DNA of 64,000 nucleotides from NCBI RefSeq assembly GCF_030695125.1, contig NZ_JAUYTP010000073.1, positions 124,001 to 188,000 of the forward strand, given 5' to 3'. Below are positions 34,191 through 44,361 of the stretch, piece by piece. Numbering within the stretch: the stretch's first letter is position 1; every line of letters starts with the position of its first letter. The position numbers and the translations under genes were made by a program. This DNA comes from Allobosea sp. Its GTDB lineage: Bacteria > Pseudomonadota > Alphaproteobacteria > Rhizobiales > Beijerinckiaceae. Under the pieces are notes generated by a model. That model did no database searches and had not been told where the DNA came from. It was given only the letters and a program-made list of their open reading frames with translations.

Positions 34191-36272
34191 TTACTCGATC
34201 CGGAAATAGCGCACGCCCAGCCCGAGCGGTTCGCCCTGGCGCAGGACGTCCTGCTGGAGGCTGGCGAAGAAATCCGTCGACGGGGTGGGGTTGGGGCCCG
34301 ACAGGGCCGGCAGCGGTGCCGTGCTGACGAAGGTCAGGACGGTCTGGGGCCGCGGCCCGCCCCCGGCCGATTCCAGCTTGAGGTTGAAGGTGGCGCGCCG
34401 TCCGTCGCGGCGCAGATAGCTGCCGAGATTGTAGACGAGCCCGTCGTCACCGATCAGCACGACGGCGACGTTGCGGCCGCCGTCATTGTCGATGGTCCCG
34501 CTCAGCACCTCGCCGCTCTTCATGTTGAAGGCGTTGATCTGGAGCCGCGGGGTGCGGTCGATGTTGTCCCCGAGCGCGCGCAGGAAATCCGCCATCGGGC
34601 ATTGCGCCGCCGTGATCGGCCGCAGATGGATCTGCGCCTCGAAGCCCTGCGCCGCCTTGAAGGTGGTGTCGAAGGCGACGAAGGGCTCGGTGCGGTTGCC
34701 AAAGCCCTCCAGAACCGCGCGCGTCGCGGTCAACTCGGTCGGCCAGAGGAAGAAGCACGGGCCGCCGTCATAGGTCGCGATGTAGCGCTGCACGCGCTCG
34801 ATCGGCGGGCGGGGCGGCTGAGCGACCGCGATCTGGGCCGGGTCGCTGCGCCCCGGCGCTGCGGGCGGTGTCTCCGGGCGCGGTTGCGCGGCAGGCGGCA
34901 CGGCCGGCGTCGCCGGCGGGCGCGCCGGCTCGGCCACGGTCGGCTGCGGCATGCGCGGATCGGGCCGGGTCGGGGCCGCGACCGGCGGCGGGGCGACGAC
35001 GGCGGTCTGCGGCTCGGGTCGCGGCGGCGAGGGCTGCGTCGGCTGCGGTTGTGGCTGGGGCTGGGGCGGTGCGGCGGCGGCGGCCGGCGGCTCGTTGAGC
35101 GCGGGCGGCGGGTTCGGGGGCGGCTGCGTCACAGGCGGCGGGGTCACCACGACGGGTGTCGGTACGGCGGGCGGCTCGATCAGCTCCGGCACGCGGTTCT
35201 GGGCCTGCGCCGGGTTGGGTGTCTGGGCCGGGGTCTGGGCCTGGGCCGGCGGGTCGCTGCGGGTTTCGTTGAGAGCCGGAGGCGGGGCGCTGCCGCGCGG
35301 CGGCTCGTCGTTCAGCAGGGTCCAGCCATAGAATCCGCCGCCCGCCAGCAGGGCGAGCGCGGCGATGCCGGCGACGGCGCGCAGCGGGGACCTGCCGGCC
35401 GCGGCCGCGGCGGCCGGCGCCTGCGGCTGCCAGGCGGCGACCTCCGACATGTCGGCGAAGCGCTCGGCCGGGTCGGCGGCGAGCATGCGGGCCAGGAGCG
35501 GGCGGATGCGGGCGTCGATGCCCGAGAGGTCGGGCAGGCGACGGCGCTTCTCGAGGATCTGGACCTGGCTGCCGCCCATGTCGAGCGGCTTGCCGGTCAT
35601 CGCTTCGGCGAGGACGAGGCCGAAGCTGTACATGTCGGAGCGGCCGGTGACGTCGCCGCCATAGAGCCCGAGCTGCTCGGGCGAGACGTAGTTGTACTTG
35701 CCGGCGAAGCCCGAGCCGATGACCGTGCCTTCGCCCAGGATGCTGGAGCGGGCGATGCCGAAATCGATGATCTTGGCGCGGGCGATGCTGCCGCCGGGCA
35801 GGATGATGTTGTCCGGCGAGACGTCGCGGTGGACGATGCCCAGCAGATGGGCGGCGTGGAGGCCCGGTCCTATGCGCCGGCGCAGCACATCGACCTCGTC
35901 GAGGCTCAGCGGCGCCTGCTTGATGCGCTCCGAGAGCGGCTGGCCGTCGACGAACTCCATCGCCAGATAGGGCGACTGCGTCCCCGGATCGATGGTGAAG
36001 ACGTAATAGCGGACGATGGCTTCGTTGTAGAGGTTGTGCAGGGCGGCGGCCTCGCGCCGGAACAGGGCGAGCGCCGCCTCGTCGCGCGCGAGTTCCGGGC
36101 GGATCATCTTGATCGCCACCGCGTCGCCGGTCTGGATGGCGCGGCCCTTGTAGACCTCGCCCATGCCGCCGACCCCGATCAGCCGCTCGACCTCGTAGAT
36201 GCCGTTCAGGGTGGTCCCGACGGAGACGGCGCCGGCGCGGGGCGCGAAGATGGTGCGCTCGGAGTCGCTCAT
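34191..36272 (-). CDS. ppkA: T6SS-associated Ser/Thr protein kinase
   Basis: The protein has 693 residues from ATG at 36272. The kinase domain has the Gly loop GVGGMGEVYKG, VAIKMI lysine, catalytic HRDVSPDN, DFG in IIDFGIARSS and SPEQLGLYGG. A helix (AVAGIAALALLAGGGFYGW) anchors it in the inner membrane, followed by a roughly 150-residue Pro/Gln/Ala linker and a periplasmic C-terminal domain (CFFLWPTELTATRAVLEGFG, DGLVYNLGSYLRRDGRR). PpkA phosphorylates TagH/Fha or TssL to activate T6SS assembly. It overlaps pppA by 4 bp as the last gene of the tssK operon. Confidence 0.92.
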   Translation of the reverse strand: MSDSERTIFAPRAGAVSVGTTLNGIYEVERLIGVGGMGEVYKGRAIQTGDAVAIKMIRPELARDEAALALFRREAAALHNLYNEAIVRYYVFTIDPGTQSPYLAMEFVDGQPLSERIKQAPLSLDEVDVLRRRIGPGLHAAHLLGIVHRDVSPDNIILPGGSIARAKIIDFGIARSSILGEGTVIGSGFAGKYNYVSPEQLGLYGGDVTGRSDMYSFGLVLAEAMTGKPLDMGGSQVQILEKRRRLPDLSGIDARIRPLLARMLAADPAERFADMSEVAAWQPQAPAAAAAAGRSPLRAVAGIAALALLAGGGFYGWTLLNDEPPRGSAPPPALNETRSDPPAQAQTPAQTPNPAQAQNRVPELIEPPAVPTPVVVTPPPVTQPPPNPPPALNEPPAAAAAPPQPQPQPQPTQPSPPRPEPQTAVVAPPPVAAPTRPDPRMPQPTVAEPARPPATPAVPPAAQPRPETPPAAPGRSDPAQIAVAQPPRPPIERVQRYIATYDGGPCFFLWPTELTATRAVLEGFGNRTEPFVAFDTTFKAAQGFEAQIHLRPITAAQCPMADFLRALGDNIDRTPRLQINAFNMKSGEVLSGTIDNDGGRNVAVVLIGDDGLVYNLGSYLRRDGRRATFNLKLESAGGGPRPQTVLTFVSTAPLPALSGPNPTPSTDFFASLQQDVLRQGEPLGLGVRYFRIE

Positions 36273-37078
36273 GGCGTGTCGGTCTCCTGCATGCGCCTGT
36301 TCGGCATCCACCGGGTCGTCCGGTCGTCCCTGCGGCTATAGCGCATGATGATCACCGTAACGTTGTCGCGCGCTCCGCGCTGCAGGGTGAGCTGCAGCAG
36401 GGCGTTGCAGGCCTGCTGCGCGCCCCTCTCCTCGACCGCTTCCAGGATCTCGGCCTCCGCGACATGCTCGGTCAGGCCATCGGAGCAGAGCACGAAGACG
36501 TCGCCATCCTCGATCTCGCCGCTGTCGAGGTCGAGTTCGGGCACGTCGTGGACGCCGATCGCGCGGGTGATGACATGGCGTCGCGGCGAGAGCCTGGCTT
36601 CCGCGGCGGTCATCACGCCGCGCTCGACCAGTTCCTGGACCTCGGTGTGGTCGCGCGAGATCTGCAGGATCTGGCCGGCACGGATGAGGTAGATCCGGCT
36701 GTCGCCACACCAGACGCAGGCGAAGTGACGCTCGTGGACGAGCAGGACCGCCAGCGTCGAGCCCATTGCCGCGCCGTTGCCCTCCGCGATGTGGCGGCGC
36801 AGCGTCGCATTGGCGTCCAGCACGCCATTCTCCAGCCGGGCCAGCAGGTCGGGCGCCGACTGGGTCTTGCCGATGCTCTCGATCGCGGCGGCCACCGTGG
36901 CGCTGGCGAGCGCGCCGTTCTCATGACCGCCCATGCCGTCGGCGACCGCCCAGATGCCGAATTCGGGCCGGACGACGAGATTGTCCTCGTTGGCGCTGCG
37001 GATGCGGCCGACATGGCTGACGGCGCCGGTCTCGAAGGCCGATGCGGTCTGGCTCGGATTCTGGCTGAGATCGCTCAT
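36269..37078 (-). CDS. pppA: T6SS PP2C-type protein phosphatase
   Basis: The protein has 269 residues. PP2C metal motifs are intact: SANEDNL, WAVADGMGGHENG, GSTLAVLLVHE, CGDSRIYLIRAG, LCSDGLTEHV and ARDNVTVIIMR. It reverses PpkA phosphorylation of TagH/TssL and so resets the secretion machine. It overlaps ppkA and tagF by 4 bp each, so kinase, phosphatase and TagF are translated together. In some alphaproteobacteria TagF and PppA are one fused protein; here they are separate. Confidence 0.93.
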   Translation of the reverse strand: MSDLSQNPSQTASAFETGAVSHVGRIRSANEDNLVVRPEFGIWAVADGMGGHENGALASATVAAAIESIGKTQSAPDLLARLENGVLDANATLRRHIAEGNGAAMGSTLAVLLVHERHFACVWCGDSRIYLIRAGQILQISRDHTEVQELVERGVMTAAEARLSPRRHVITRAIGVHDVPELDLDSGEIEDGDVFVLCSDGLTEHVAEAEILEAVEERGAQQACNALLQLTLQRGARDNVTVIIMRYSRRDDRTTRWMPNRRMQETDTP

Positions 37079-37782
37079 GACACGGCCCGCCCCGGTTCGA
37101 GGAACGCATCGAAATGGCCGGTCAGCAGGCCGGCGAAGAGATAGGGGTCGGGCAGCCCGTGCCCGACCAAAGCGAGCGGCTCGAAATTCTCGCCGCCAAC
37201 GGTCCAGAAGCAGGTCGAATGGGCATAGGCGCGGGCGTGATCCTCGACCCGCAGGGCGGCGAGCCGGGCGGGAAAGCCGGCCGCGTCCAGCGCGGTGACG
37301 ATGGTGCCGTCCGAGAGGCGCACCATATCCTGCGGCGGCGGCGCGAGCAGCGAGTCATTGGGGACGGCTAGCCGCGCCAGGCGCTCCGAGACGGCCTCGA
37401 AGCTCGCCCCCGGATCGAGGGCCTGCAGCAGGAAATCCTCGATCCCGGCATACCAGGCGTCCTGCGGGTCGAGTTCCGGATGCGGGATCGCGCCGCCGGG
37501 CTGCGCCAGGGCGAAGACGGTCAGCGGAAAGTAGCGGCCGACGCCGTCGACGGAGGGCATGAAGGCCCCGGCGACGGCCTGCCCGCACAGGCCCTGGCCG
37601 ATCCAGAAGCGCCAGATCGGCGCGTTGAGGAAGGCCTCCTGCCAGCGTCCGGCCAGCGCGAGCCGGCTCGCGGTCAGCCCGCCCTGGAGCCAGGCCTCGT
37701 AGACCTTGAGGAAGGCCGCCGGCGCGTTCACCGCGATGAAGTCGCGCTTGGCCGGCAGCTTCCCGAACAGGCCGCAGCTCAT
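37075..37782 (-). CDS. tagF: T6SS-associated protein TagF
   Basis: The protein has 235 residues. The N-terminal GLFGKLPAKRDFIAVNAPAAFLKVYEAWLQGGL and WRFWIGQGLCG with GRYFPLTVFA are the DUF2094/TagF signature. TagF is a post-translational repressor of T6SS assembly that binds TagH/Fha and works independently of or alongside the PpkA/PppA switch. It lies 4 bp after tssM and overlaps pppA. Confidence 0.92.
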   Translation of the reverse strand: MSCGLFGKLPAKRDFIAVNAPAAFLKVYEAWLQGGLTASRLALAGRWQEAFLNAPIWRFWIGQGLCGQAVAGAFMPSVDGVGRYFPLTVFALAQPGGAIPHPELDPQDAWYAGIEDFLLQALDPGASFEAVSERLARLAVPNDSLLAPPPQDMVRLSDGTIVTALDAAGFPARLAALRVEDHARAYAHSTCFWTVGGENFEPLALVGHGLPDPYLFAGLLTGHFDAFLEPGRAVS

Positions 37783-37786
37783 CGCC

Positions 37787-40700
37787 TCAGATCCCCGACG
37801 GGCAGCGGATCTCCCGCAGGGCGGGCAGGATCAGCGGGTTCTTCAGCGAGCCGACGCCGAACTGATAGCCGACCTGGCGCCCGCCCGCCGCCAGCGTCAG
37901 CCCGACATTGTCGCCCTGGCGCAGCACAGAGCCGGTGTCGAGCAGGCGGAAGAAGGACCAGACGCCGTCGCGCTCGAACAGCTTGATTTCGCCGGATGGC
38001 GCGCTTGGCCCCGAGGAGAAGAAGCCGCCGCCGAAGACGCCGCCGCCGCTCGCCCCGCCCAGCGTCAGCGTGATCGCGGTGCGGCCGATGCCGGCGCCCG
38101 GCCACATCACCGGGGCGGGCGTGTTGACGCCCTGCTGGCTCGTGACGGTGAAGCCGTTGATCTCGAGCTTGGCATTGGCGGCATCCGCCGAGAGCGCGGT
38201 CGGCACCACGATCATCTGGAAGGAGGGCAGGTTGCCGCCGGTCGGGAAGAAGGCTTCCCGAATCTCGCTGGCGCGCTGGAACTCGCGCAGTGTCGTCGCG
38301 GAGAGCGAGCGGGCGACGCGGCTGTCGGCGCGCCAGCTCCACTGCGCCTTGGAGCTGTCGACATAGGGTTCGAGCCGCTCCTTGTAGAACTTGTCCATGA
38401 TGCCGCCGGGCGCGAACAGGCGGGCGAAATCGGCCAGCGGCACGTCGCGCGCGCTGCCCTTCACGAAGGGATAGCGGTTGGTCAGGATCTCCGTGCAGAC
38501 GCGGCTGACCTGATCGCCCAGCGCCTGGCGCAGCAGGGCGACGGTGGCGCCGGTGGCATCGCCCTCGAAGTCGTTGACGGCCGACACGACCATAGCGCCG
38601 AAGGGGGCGGGGTAGCGCGAGGAATTGGCGCGCAGCGTCGCGATCAGCGGCACCAGCGCGGCATTGGCCGCAGCCGCCTGGGCCGGGTTGGTCGCGGCGG
38701 TGGCTAGGTTCTGGTTGATCTCGGACAGGACCTGCAGGAGCTGGTCGACCGGGCGGCGGCCGAGATCGCCCTCGACCAGGACATGGAAGGGCTTGAACTG
38801 GGCCTCGATATCGGCGCCGAGCGCCTCGTTGCCGCCGCCGCCGAGCACGCGCTCGACGCCGGGCGCGCTGAGCGGGAGATTGGTGCCCAGCCGGCTCAGC
38901 GCCTCGCTCGCGCGCTTCTCCAGAACATCGGTCGCGGCCGCTGCGGCCGCCTTGCGGGGGGAGGCGCGCTCCTTGGTGAGCTGCGTCTCGTCGCGGACGG
39001 ATTCGAGGATCTGCTTGAAGGGCGAGGTCGGCGCGGCCATCGCGCTGAGCGCGACATATTGCGGCTTGTCGGCGTTGAGCGGGCGCAGCTTGAGCCGCGC
39101 CAGGGTGCGCTGCCAGGAGGCGACGAAATCGCGGCTGTAGAGCTTGAGCAGGTCCTGGAAGAGCGTGGCGTATTGCGAGATGATCGCCTGCTGGTCGACA
39201 TTCTCGCCCAGCACCCAGCGCTCCTTCTCGATGCGGTCGCCGATGTCGCCGAGGCGGTCGACGAAGGCGTTCTGGAAGCCGTCATAGGTGTAGAAATAGG
39301 GCACGCGGACCGCGTCGAGGTCTTCGCCGCCGACGCCTTCGAAAGCCAGGCGCACGTCGGAGCCGCCGCGGCGGGCCGCGACCCAGTCCTTCTGGCTCTG
39401 CGAGCGGGCCTGGGTGCGCAAGAGCTCATAGGCGCGTTCCGCGATGCTGAGGCGGCGCAGCGTGCGCTGGCTGTTCTCGATCAGCGACTGGTTGAGCTTG
39501 ACCAGCGGCTCGGCCTCGCCGTCGTCGAGATCGAGCATCGCGACCAGATGCTCCTCCAGCGCCTCGCGGCCCTTCGCGTTGGCGGCGCCGGGGAAGAGGT
39601 TCTCGGCCCAGTCCAGCCGCATCCAGGCGATGACGAGGTCGCGGTCGAGCTTCGCCTGGCCGCCGACCATCATGTAGACCTTGAGCGCCTCGTAGACGAA
39701 GCCGGGATTGGTCTGGTTGGCCTCGAGCTGCTCCTCCAGCCGGAAGATAATGCGCGAGCGCAGCATCCGCTCCAACGCCTGCTGATAGGTCAGTTCGGCC
39801 GCGTTCTGCAAGCGGGCGCGCTGGCTGAGGCCGAAGGTGGCGGCGGTCGGCGTCGGCTCCTCGCGGGTGGCGTAGCCCGCCGGCAGGTGCCGCAGCTTAT
39901 GCAACAGCGGCAGGACGCGGCTGAAATTGCGTTCGGAGATCGTCGTCTCCTGCAGCACCGGGGCGGCGCTGGAGCGGTAGTCGGAGAGGCCGTAATTGGT
40001 TGCGGTGATCAGGTCGCTGTTGCGCGAGAAGCTCGTCCACCACAGGCCGAGCGCGGCGAGCGAGACGAGTGCCACCGTGGCGAAGCCGGCGGCCCGCAGC
40101 AGGGTGGCGCGGCGCGCGGCGCCGAGGTCGGTCGAGACCCAGCCTGACTCGCCGATGATGACCTTCTGGATCAGGTCGGTCAGGAAATAGCTCTTGCCGC
40201 GGCCGGAATAGGCGCCGGCGCTGGCGTGGCTGCTGCCGAAATTGCGCGAGAGCGCCCCGATCAACTGGTCGATCGGCGTGCCTTCCTGCGTGCCGGAGGT
40301 GAAATAGAAGCCGCGCAGCGTCGCATTGGCATGATAGCGCGTCGGCTCGAAGACGCGGCCGAGAAAATCGGTAATCGAGCGCTTCAGCGTCGCCATCTGG
40401 CTCGGGAAGCCGAAGATCTGGGCACGCGCGGTCGGGTTGGCCTCGTCCTGCAGCCGGTCGGGGAGGCGCTCGTTCAGCCGCTCGATCAGCGCATCATATT
40501 CGGGTGCGACGTCGCCGATCATGTTGCGGGTCTTGTCGCCGGTCTGGAAGGTGTGTCCCCAGACCATCCGGCGCTGCGGCTCGGAGAGCCCGCCGAAATA
40601 CTCGTTGAAGCCGGCGATCAGGTCGGCCTTGGTGAAGACGGCATAGACCGGGAAGTCGACCTTCAGCCGCTCGTTCAGCTCGAGCAGCCGGTTGCGGATC

Positions 40701-41401
40701 GCGTCGGCATGGGCGGCGATCTCCTCGGGGCTCGACGTCAGCAGATCCTCGACGCTGATCGCCACCATGACGCCGTTGATCGGCTGGCGCGGGCGATGGG
40801 TCTTGAGCAGATCGAGGAAGGCAAGCCAGCTCGCCTTCTCGGCCTTCGCGTCGGTGTCCTGCGTGGTGTAGCGGCCGGCCGTGTCGATCAGCACGGCCTC
40901 CTCGGAAAACCACCAGTCGCAATAGCGGGTGCCGCCAACGCCGGCGATCGCGGCCGGCGCCGCGCCACCGCGGGCGAGCGGGAATTTCAGCCCGGAATTG
41001 ACCAGCGCGGTCGTCTTGCCGGCGCCGGGCGGGCCGATGATGACGTACCAGGGCAGGTCGTAGAGATAGTCGCCGCCATCCTTGCCGCGGGCGCGGCGCA
41101 GCGTCGCCAGCGCGTCGCGCATCGAGGCCGACAGCGCGGCACCGTCGCCTGTCGCCTCCTGCTGCTGTTCCAGCGCCTCGGTGAGCGCGGCGGTGGCGCG
41201 GCGCCGGCGGATCACGATCAGCGCGATCCAGGCCAGCGCGCCGAGCGCCAGCAGCAGGACGATCGGCAGCCGCACCCAGACCGAGTCGAACGGGCGGACG
41301 TCGCCGACGGCAAGGAACGGCGCGCCGAACCAGACGAGCAGGCCAAGCGCCAGCGTCCCGACGGTGATGGCGGCGATTCTGAGCCAGGTGGCGAGGTTCA
41401 T
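37787..41401 (-). CDS. tssM: T6SS membrane complex protein TssM (IcmF)
   Basis: The protein has 1204 residues, the usual size. Two N-terminal membrane helices (about 8-30, 45-64), a cytoplasmic NTPase domain with Walker A GPPGAGKTTAL (123-131) and SVEDLLTSSPEEIAAHADAIRNRL, a third helix (FATVALVSLAALGLWW, about 430) and a long periplasmic part follow. It spans the envelope with TssL and normally TssJ, which is not encoded in the window. Intact Walker A suggests NTP binding. It follows tssL by 14 bp. Confidence 0.95.
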   Translation of the reverse strand: MNLATWLRIAAITVGTLALGLLVWFGAPFLAVGDVRPFDSVWVRLPIVLLLALGALAWIALIVIRRRRATAALTEALEQQQEATGDGAALSASMRDALATLRRARGKDGGDYLYDLPWYVIIGPPGAGKTTALVNSGLKFPLARGGAAPAAIAGVGGTRYCDWWFSEEAVLIDTAGRYTTQDTDAKAEKASWLAFLDLLKTHRPRQPINGVMVAISVEDLLTSSPEEIAAHADAIRNRLLELNERLKVDFPVYAVFTKADLIAGFNEYFGGLSEPQRRMVWGHTFQTGDKTRNMIGDVAPEYDALIERLNERLPDRLQDEANPTARAQIFGFPSQMATLKRSITDFLGRVFEPTRYHANATLRGFYFTSGTQEGTPIDQLIGALSRNFGSSHASAGAYSGRGKSYFLTDLIQKVIIGESGWVSTDLGAARRATLLRAAGFATVALVSLAALGLWWTSFSRNSDLITATNYGLSDYRSSAAPVLQETTISERNFSRVLPLLHKLRHLPAGYATREEPTPTAATFGLSQRARLQNAAELTYQQALERMLRSRIIFRLEEQLEANQTNPGFVYEALKVYMMVGGQAKLDRDLVIAWMRLDWAENLFPGAANAKGREALEEHLVAMLDLDDGEAEPLVKLNQSLIENSQRTLRRLSIAERAYELLRTQARSQSQKDWVAARRGGSDVRLAFEGVGGEDLDAVRVPYFYTYDGFQNAFVDRLGDIGDRIEKERWVLGENVDQQAIISQYATLFQDLLKLYSRDFVASWQRTLARLKLRPLNADKPQYVALSAMAAPTSPFKQILESVRDETQLTKERASPRKAAAAAATDVLEKRASEALSRLGTNLPLSAPGVERVLGGGGNEALGADIEAQFKPFHVLVEGDLGRRPVDQLLQVLSEINQNLATAATNPAQAAAANAALVPLIATLRANSSRYPAPFGAMVVSAVNDFEGDATGATVALLRQALGDQVSRVCTEILTNRYPFVKGSARDVPLADFARLFAPGGIMDKFYKERLEPYVDSSKAQWSWRADSRVARSLSATTLREFQRASEIREAFFPTGGNLPSFQMIVVPTALSADAANAKLEINGFTVTSQQGVNTPAPVMWPGAGIGRTAITLTLGGASGGGVFGGGFFSSGPSAPSGEIKLFERDGVWSFFRLLDTGSVLRQGDNVGLTLAAGGRQVGYQFGVGSLKNPLILPALREIRCPSGI

Positions 41402-41415
41402 GGGTTCGCCCTCCC

Positions 41416-42849
41416 TCAGCCCTGCCGCTGGATCACGATTTCGACGCGCCGGTTCTTGGCGCGGCCTTCGCGGCTGGCATTGTCGGCGATCGGGGCATCG
41501 GCGCCCTTGCCCTCGACGCTGATCCGGTCCGGCTTGCTCAGCTTGGTCTGCAGCAGGTCGCCGACGGCCTTCGCACGGGCCTGGGAGAGCTGCAGGTTGG
41601 AGGCAAAGCGCGCGGTCCGGATCGGCACATTGTCGGTATGGCCGACGACCTTGACGGCGCCTCCCTCTGTCTCCAGCACGGTCGCGATCCGCTCGATCAG
41701 GGGCTTGAACTCGGCGCGCACGGCCGCCTGGCCGGGCTCGAACAGGGTGATGTCGACGAGCCGGACGATGATGACGTTCGGCGTGACCTGGCAGACGATC
41801 GGCGGCTGCACCGCGCCGCAGACCTTGGGCGGCTCGGGCGGCGGCGGCACGGGCGGCGGCGGGGCCGAGAACACCTTGCGGACGAGGCCGAGCTCGCCCT
41901 TGGGGTGGACCGAGAGCATGGCGGTCGCGGCCGCCTCGGCATTGCCCGAGAGCAGGAAGCGGAACACGAAATAGAGGCCGAGCACGGCGACGCCGGCAAG
42001 CGCCGCCACCGACCAGACCGGAACCTTGAAGCGCGCCACCTGCGAGGCGACGGCCTGCCCGCGCCAGCGCGGCGAGAGTTCGGGGTCGGGCTGCTTCACC
42101 CGGCGCAGCGTCTCGAACAAATTGCGCTGGATCATCTGGAGATTGGCGGCCCCGCCGGCGGAGGTGCGGTGGATGCCCTGGAAGCCCAGCGCCAGGCAGG
42201 CATGCATCAGTTCGAGCAGGTCGTAGTTGACGGATGGGTCGGCCTTGGCGCGGTCGAGTTCCTCGAAGAAGCGCACGCCGCCGACCCGCTCGCCGAAGAA
42301 CTTCGAGAGCATGCTGTACTGGGTCCAGACATGGCGGTCCTCGCCGGGGATGTTCTGGACGATGTCGTCGGCGGCTGCGCAGAGGACGTATTTGGCGGTC
42401 CGCGTCTGCTCGGCCGAGGCGCCCGCGGCGCGAACCTCATGCTCGAAGGCCTCGATCGTCTCCGTGACCTGGCCGAGCAGCTGTGCGGGGGGCGCGCTGC
42501 TGAGCTGCGAGCGCAGCCGGCCGAGCAGCAGGAGGAGGGGCGACGCGGCGCGCAGCAGCGGGTTGGCGTTGGGCGTCAGGAGCTGGCCGCGGCCCGGCAG
42601 CGGCCCGGCGGCGGGGCCGGGTGGCGGCGCCGGGCGCGGCGGGGCCGGCTGGGCGGCCGAGATCCAGTCGTCGCTGCCGCCGGGAACGCCGGGCGAGGCC
42701 GCGGCGGGCGGGGCATAGGGGGTGGGCGCCGCCGGCGTGGCTTGCGCCGGGCGGGAGGGCAGGGGCGCGCGGCGTCCGGCCGGGTTCGGCCTGATGATGG
42801 TCCGGTCGGAACGGCCGAACGGATCGGACGGCGAACCGGGATCGCTCAT
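41416..42849 (-). CDS. tssL: T6SS TssL, long form (DotU plus OmpA-like domain)
   Basis: The protein has 477 residues. A Pro/Ala-rich cytoplasmic tail (about 1-85), then the DotU domain (NPLLRAASPLLLLLGRLRS, SKFFGERVGGVRFFEELDRA, LLELMHACLALGFQGIHR), a membrane helix (VWSVAALAGVAVLGLYFVF) and a C-terminal OmpA-like domain with VVGHTDNVPIR and GRAKNRRVEIVIQ that anchors it to peptidoglycan. This self-contained anchor may lessen the need for a separate TssJ or TagL. It overlaps tssK by 4 bp. Confidence 0.95.
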   Translation of the reverse strand: MSDPGSPSDPFGRSDRTIIRPNPAGRRAPLPSRPAQATPAAPTPYAPPAAASPGVPGGSDDWISAAQPAPPRPAPPPGPAAGPLPGRGQLLTPNANPLLRAASPLLLLLGRLRSQLSSAPPAQLLGQVTETIEAFEHEVRAAGASAEQTRTAKYVLCAAADDIVQNIPGEDRHVWTQYSMLSKFFGERVGGVRFFEELDRAKADPSVNYDLLELMHACLALGFQGIHRTSAGGAANLQMIQRNLFETLRRVKQPDPELSPRWRGQAVASQVARFKVPVWSVAALAGVAVLGLYFVFRFLLSGNAEAAATAMLSVHPKGELGLVRKVFSAPPPPVPPPPEPPKVCGAVQPPIVCQVTPNVIIVRLVDITLFEPGQAAVRAEFKPLIERIATVLETEGGAVKVVGHTDNVPIRTARFASNLQLSQARAKAVGDLLQTKLSKPDRISVEGKGADAPIADNASREGRAKNRRVEIVIQRQG

Positions 42850-44183
42850 CGGCGTCCCTCGAGCACGGCCCAGAGTTCCAGCTCGAGATCGGGCCAGTCA
42901 CCGGAGAAATGCATCCCGATCGAACTCGCGGTCGAGAATTCCGGCCAGAGCGGCGATGTCCGGTCGAGATAGAAATAGACATGGTCGGTCAGCGCGCGGA
43001 TCTGCGGCGGCGGAGTCGGCAGATGGACGAGGCTGATGCCCGGCAGATGGGCATGGACGATCTCGTTCATCTTGGTGTTGGGGCCGACCTTGAAGAGCTG
43101 CGGGAACTGGGCCTGGATCTCGGTGAGGGGGCGGCGTGCCGCGACCTCCAGAACCAGCGTCGCGTTGCGGACGAGGCTGCGGTCGCGGATCGTCGACATG
43201 AAGGCGTTGGGCGCGCGCTCGGTGATCTCGAGCCGGATCGCCCGGCGGCCGAGATTGGCGGAGAGGAAGTCCTGGATGTCGCGCACCAGCGGGGTGAAGC
43301 AGGCCTCGAGGTCGTCATGGTCATAGGCCGGGTAGTCGCGGGCGCGGCGCTCTGCGGTGGTGAAGGTCGCGAGTTCGCCGGCCAGCCCCAGAAAGCTCTC
43401 GAACAGCCGCTCGGGATGGACGTAGCGCGATTGGCGCAGATGGCGCAGTTGCGGGATTTGCCGGTTCAAGAGCTGCAGCATGAAATAGTCGGCGCTCTGC
43501 AGCCCGCCTCCGGCCGTCGGGTCGGCGGCATAGCGGGCGAGTTCCTCGAGCTTGTTGTCGATCCAGCCGATGACCCGGTCGAGCCAGCCCTCGATCACCG
43601 GATAGGCCGAGCAGACGAGGACGGGCGGGGCGAACTTCTCGTCGAAAAGGACGGCGCGGTCGCGCACCTCGAGGATCCGGCCGAGCGCGAGGCCGACATA
43701 GCCGGCCTTGGCGGTCTTGCGCAGCTCCAGGCTCAGGCGCGGATGGGCGACGTCGATCTCCTCCTCGATCCGCAGCGAGGCAGTGGAATCGATCAGCATC
43801 TCGGTGGCCGGGACATAGCGGCTGGCGCTGCCGTTCAGCGCGTCCTCGACCTCGCGGGTGTTGGGGGAGGCCAGCGGCAGCGAGAGCCAGACGATCTGGC
43901 CGGCGGCGTTCTCGGGCACCTCTATCGCCAGCGGCAGGGGGCTGTTGTCGGGCATCGCGAAAGGCGTGCCGTCCGGCATCACGCCGGCGGCGCGGCGCAG
44001 CCCGATCCGGCTCTGCTGGGCGAGGTCGCGGTCGATCTCCAGCACCGAGAATCCCCATGGGTAAGGGGTGGCGTGCCGGACGCGGTTCTCCAGCAGGTTC
44101 TCAAGATACCGGTCGTTCTGCTGGAAGTGATGCGGCCTGAGGAAAAGCCCTTCCGACCAGACGACCTTGCTGTACCACGACAT
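42846..44183 (-). CDS. tssK: T6SS baseplate protein TssK
   Basis: The protein has 445 residues from ATG at 44183, giving the typical MSWYSKVVWSEGLFLRPHHFQQNDRY start; a GTG at 44198 is possible. TssK links baseplate wedges to the TssL/TssM membrane complex. The HPERLFESFLGLAGELATF and HAHLPGISLVHLPTPPPQI segments are family-typical. First gene of the leftward operon, divergent from the PAAR gene across 178 bp. Confidence 0.94.
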   Translation of the reverse strand: MSWYSKVVWSEGLFLRPHHFQQNDRYLENLLENRVRHATPYPWGFSVLEIDRDLAQQSRIGLRRAAGVMPDGTPFAMPDNSPLPLAIEVPENAAGQIVWLSLPLASPNTREVEDALNGSASRYVPATEMLIDSTASLRIEEEIDVAHPRLSLELRKTAKAGYVGLALGRILEVRDRAVLFDEKFAPPVLVCSAYPVIEGWLDRVIGWIDNKLEELARYAADPTAGGGLQSADYFMLQLLNRQIPQLRHLRQSRYVHPERLFESFLGLAGELATFTTAERRARDYPAYDHDDLEACFTPLVRDIQDFLSANLGRRAIRLEITERAPNAFMSTIRDRSLVRNATLVLEVAARRPLTEIQAQFPQLFKVGPNTKMNEIVHAHLPGISLVHLPTPPPQIRALTDHVYFYLDRTSPLWPEFSTASSIGMHFSGDWPDLELELWAVLEGRR

Positions 44184-44361
44184 CCGGGTCTCGCTCACTC
44201 AAAAGCATGCCAGCAACCTTATACGGGTCACCCACAAGCGTCACCAAGCGAATGGTAACTGCAAGCAAGGCTGCGGCCATCATTGCAACGAAGGATGCAC
44301 GGTTGCGCCAGGACGGGCAGTCCAGCAGAATCGCGCCCACACTGGCGAAGAGGAGCCCCCG

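Noticed and set aside
34140-36341. 733-residue ORF opposite ppkA
   Set aside because: Frame shadow; ppkA carries intact kinase motifs on the other strand.
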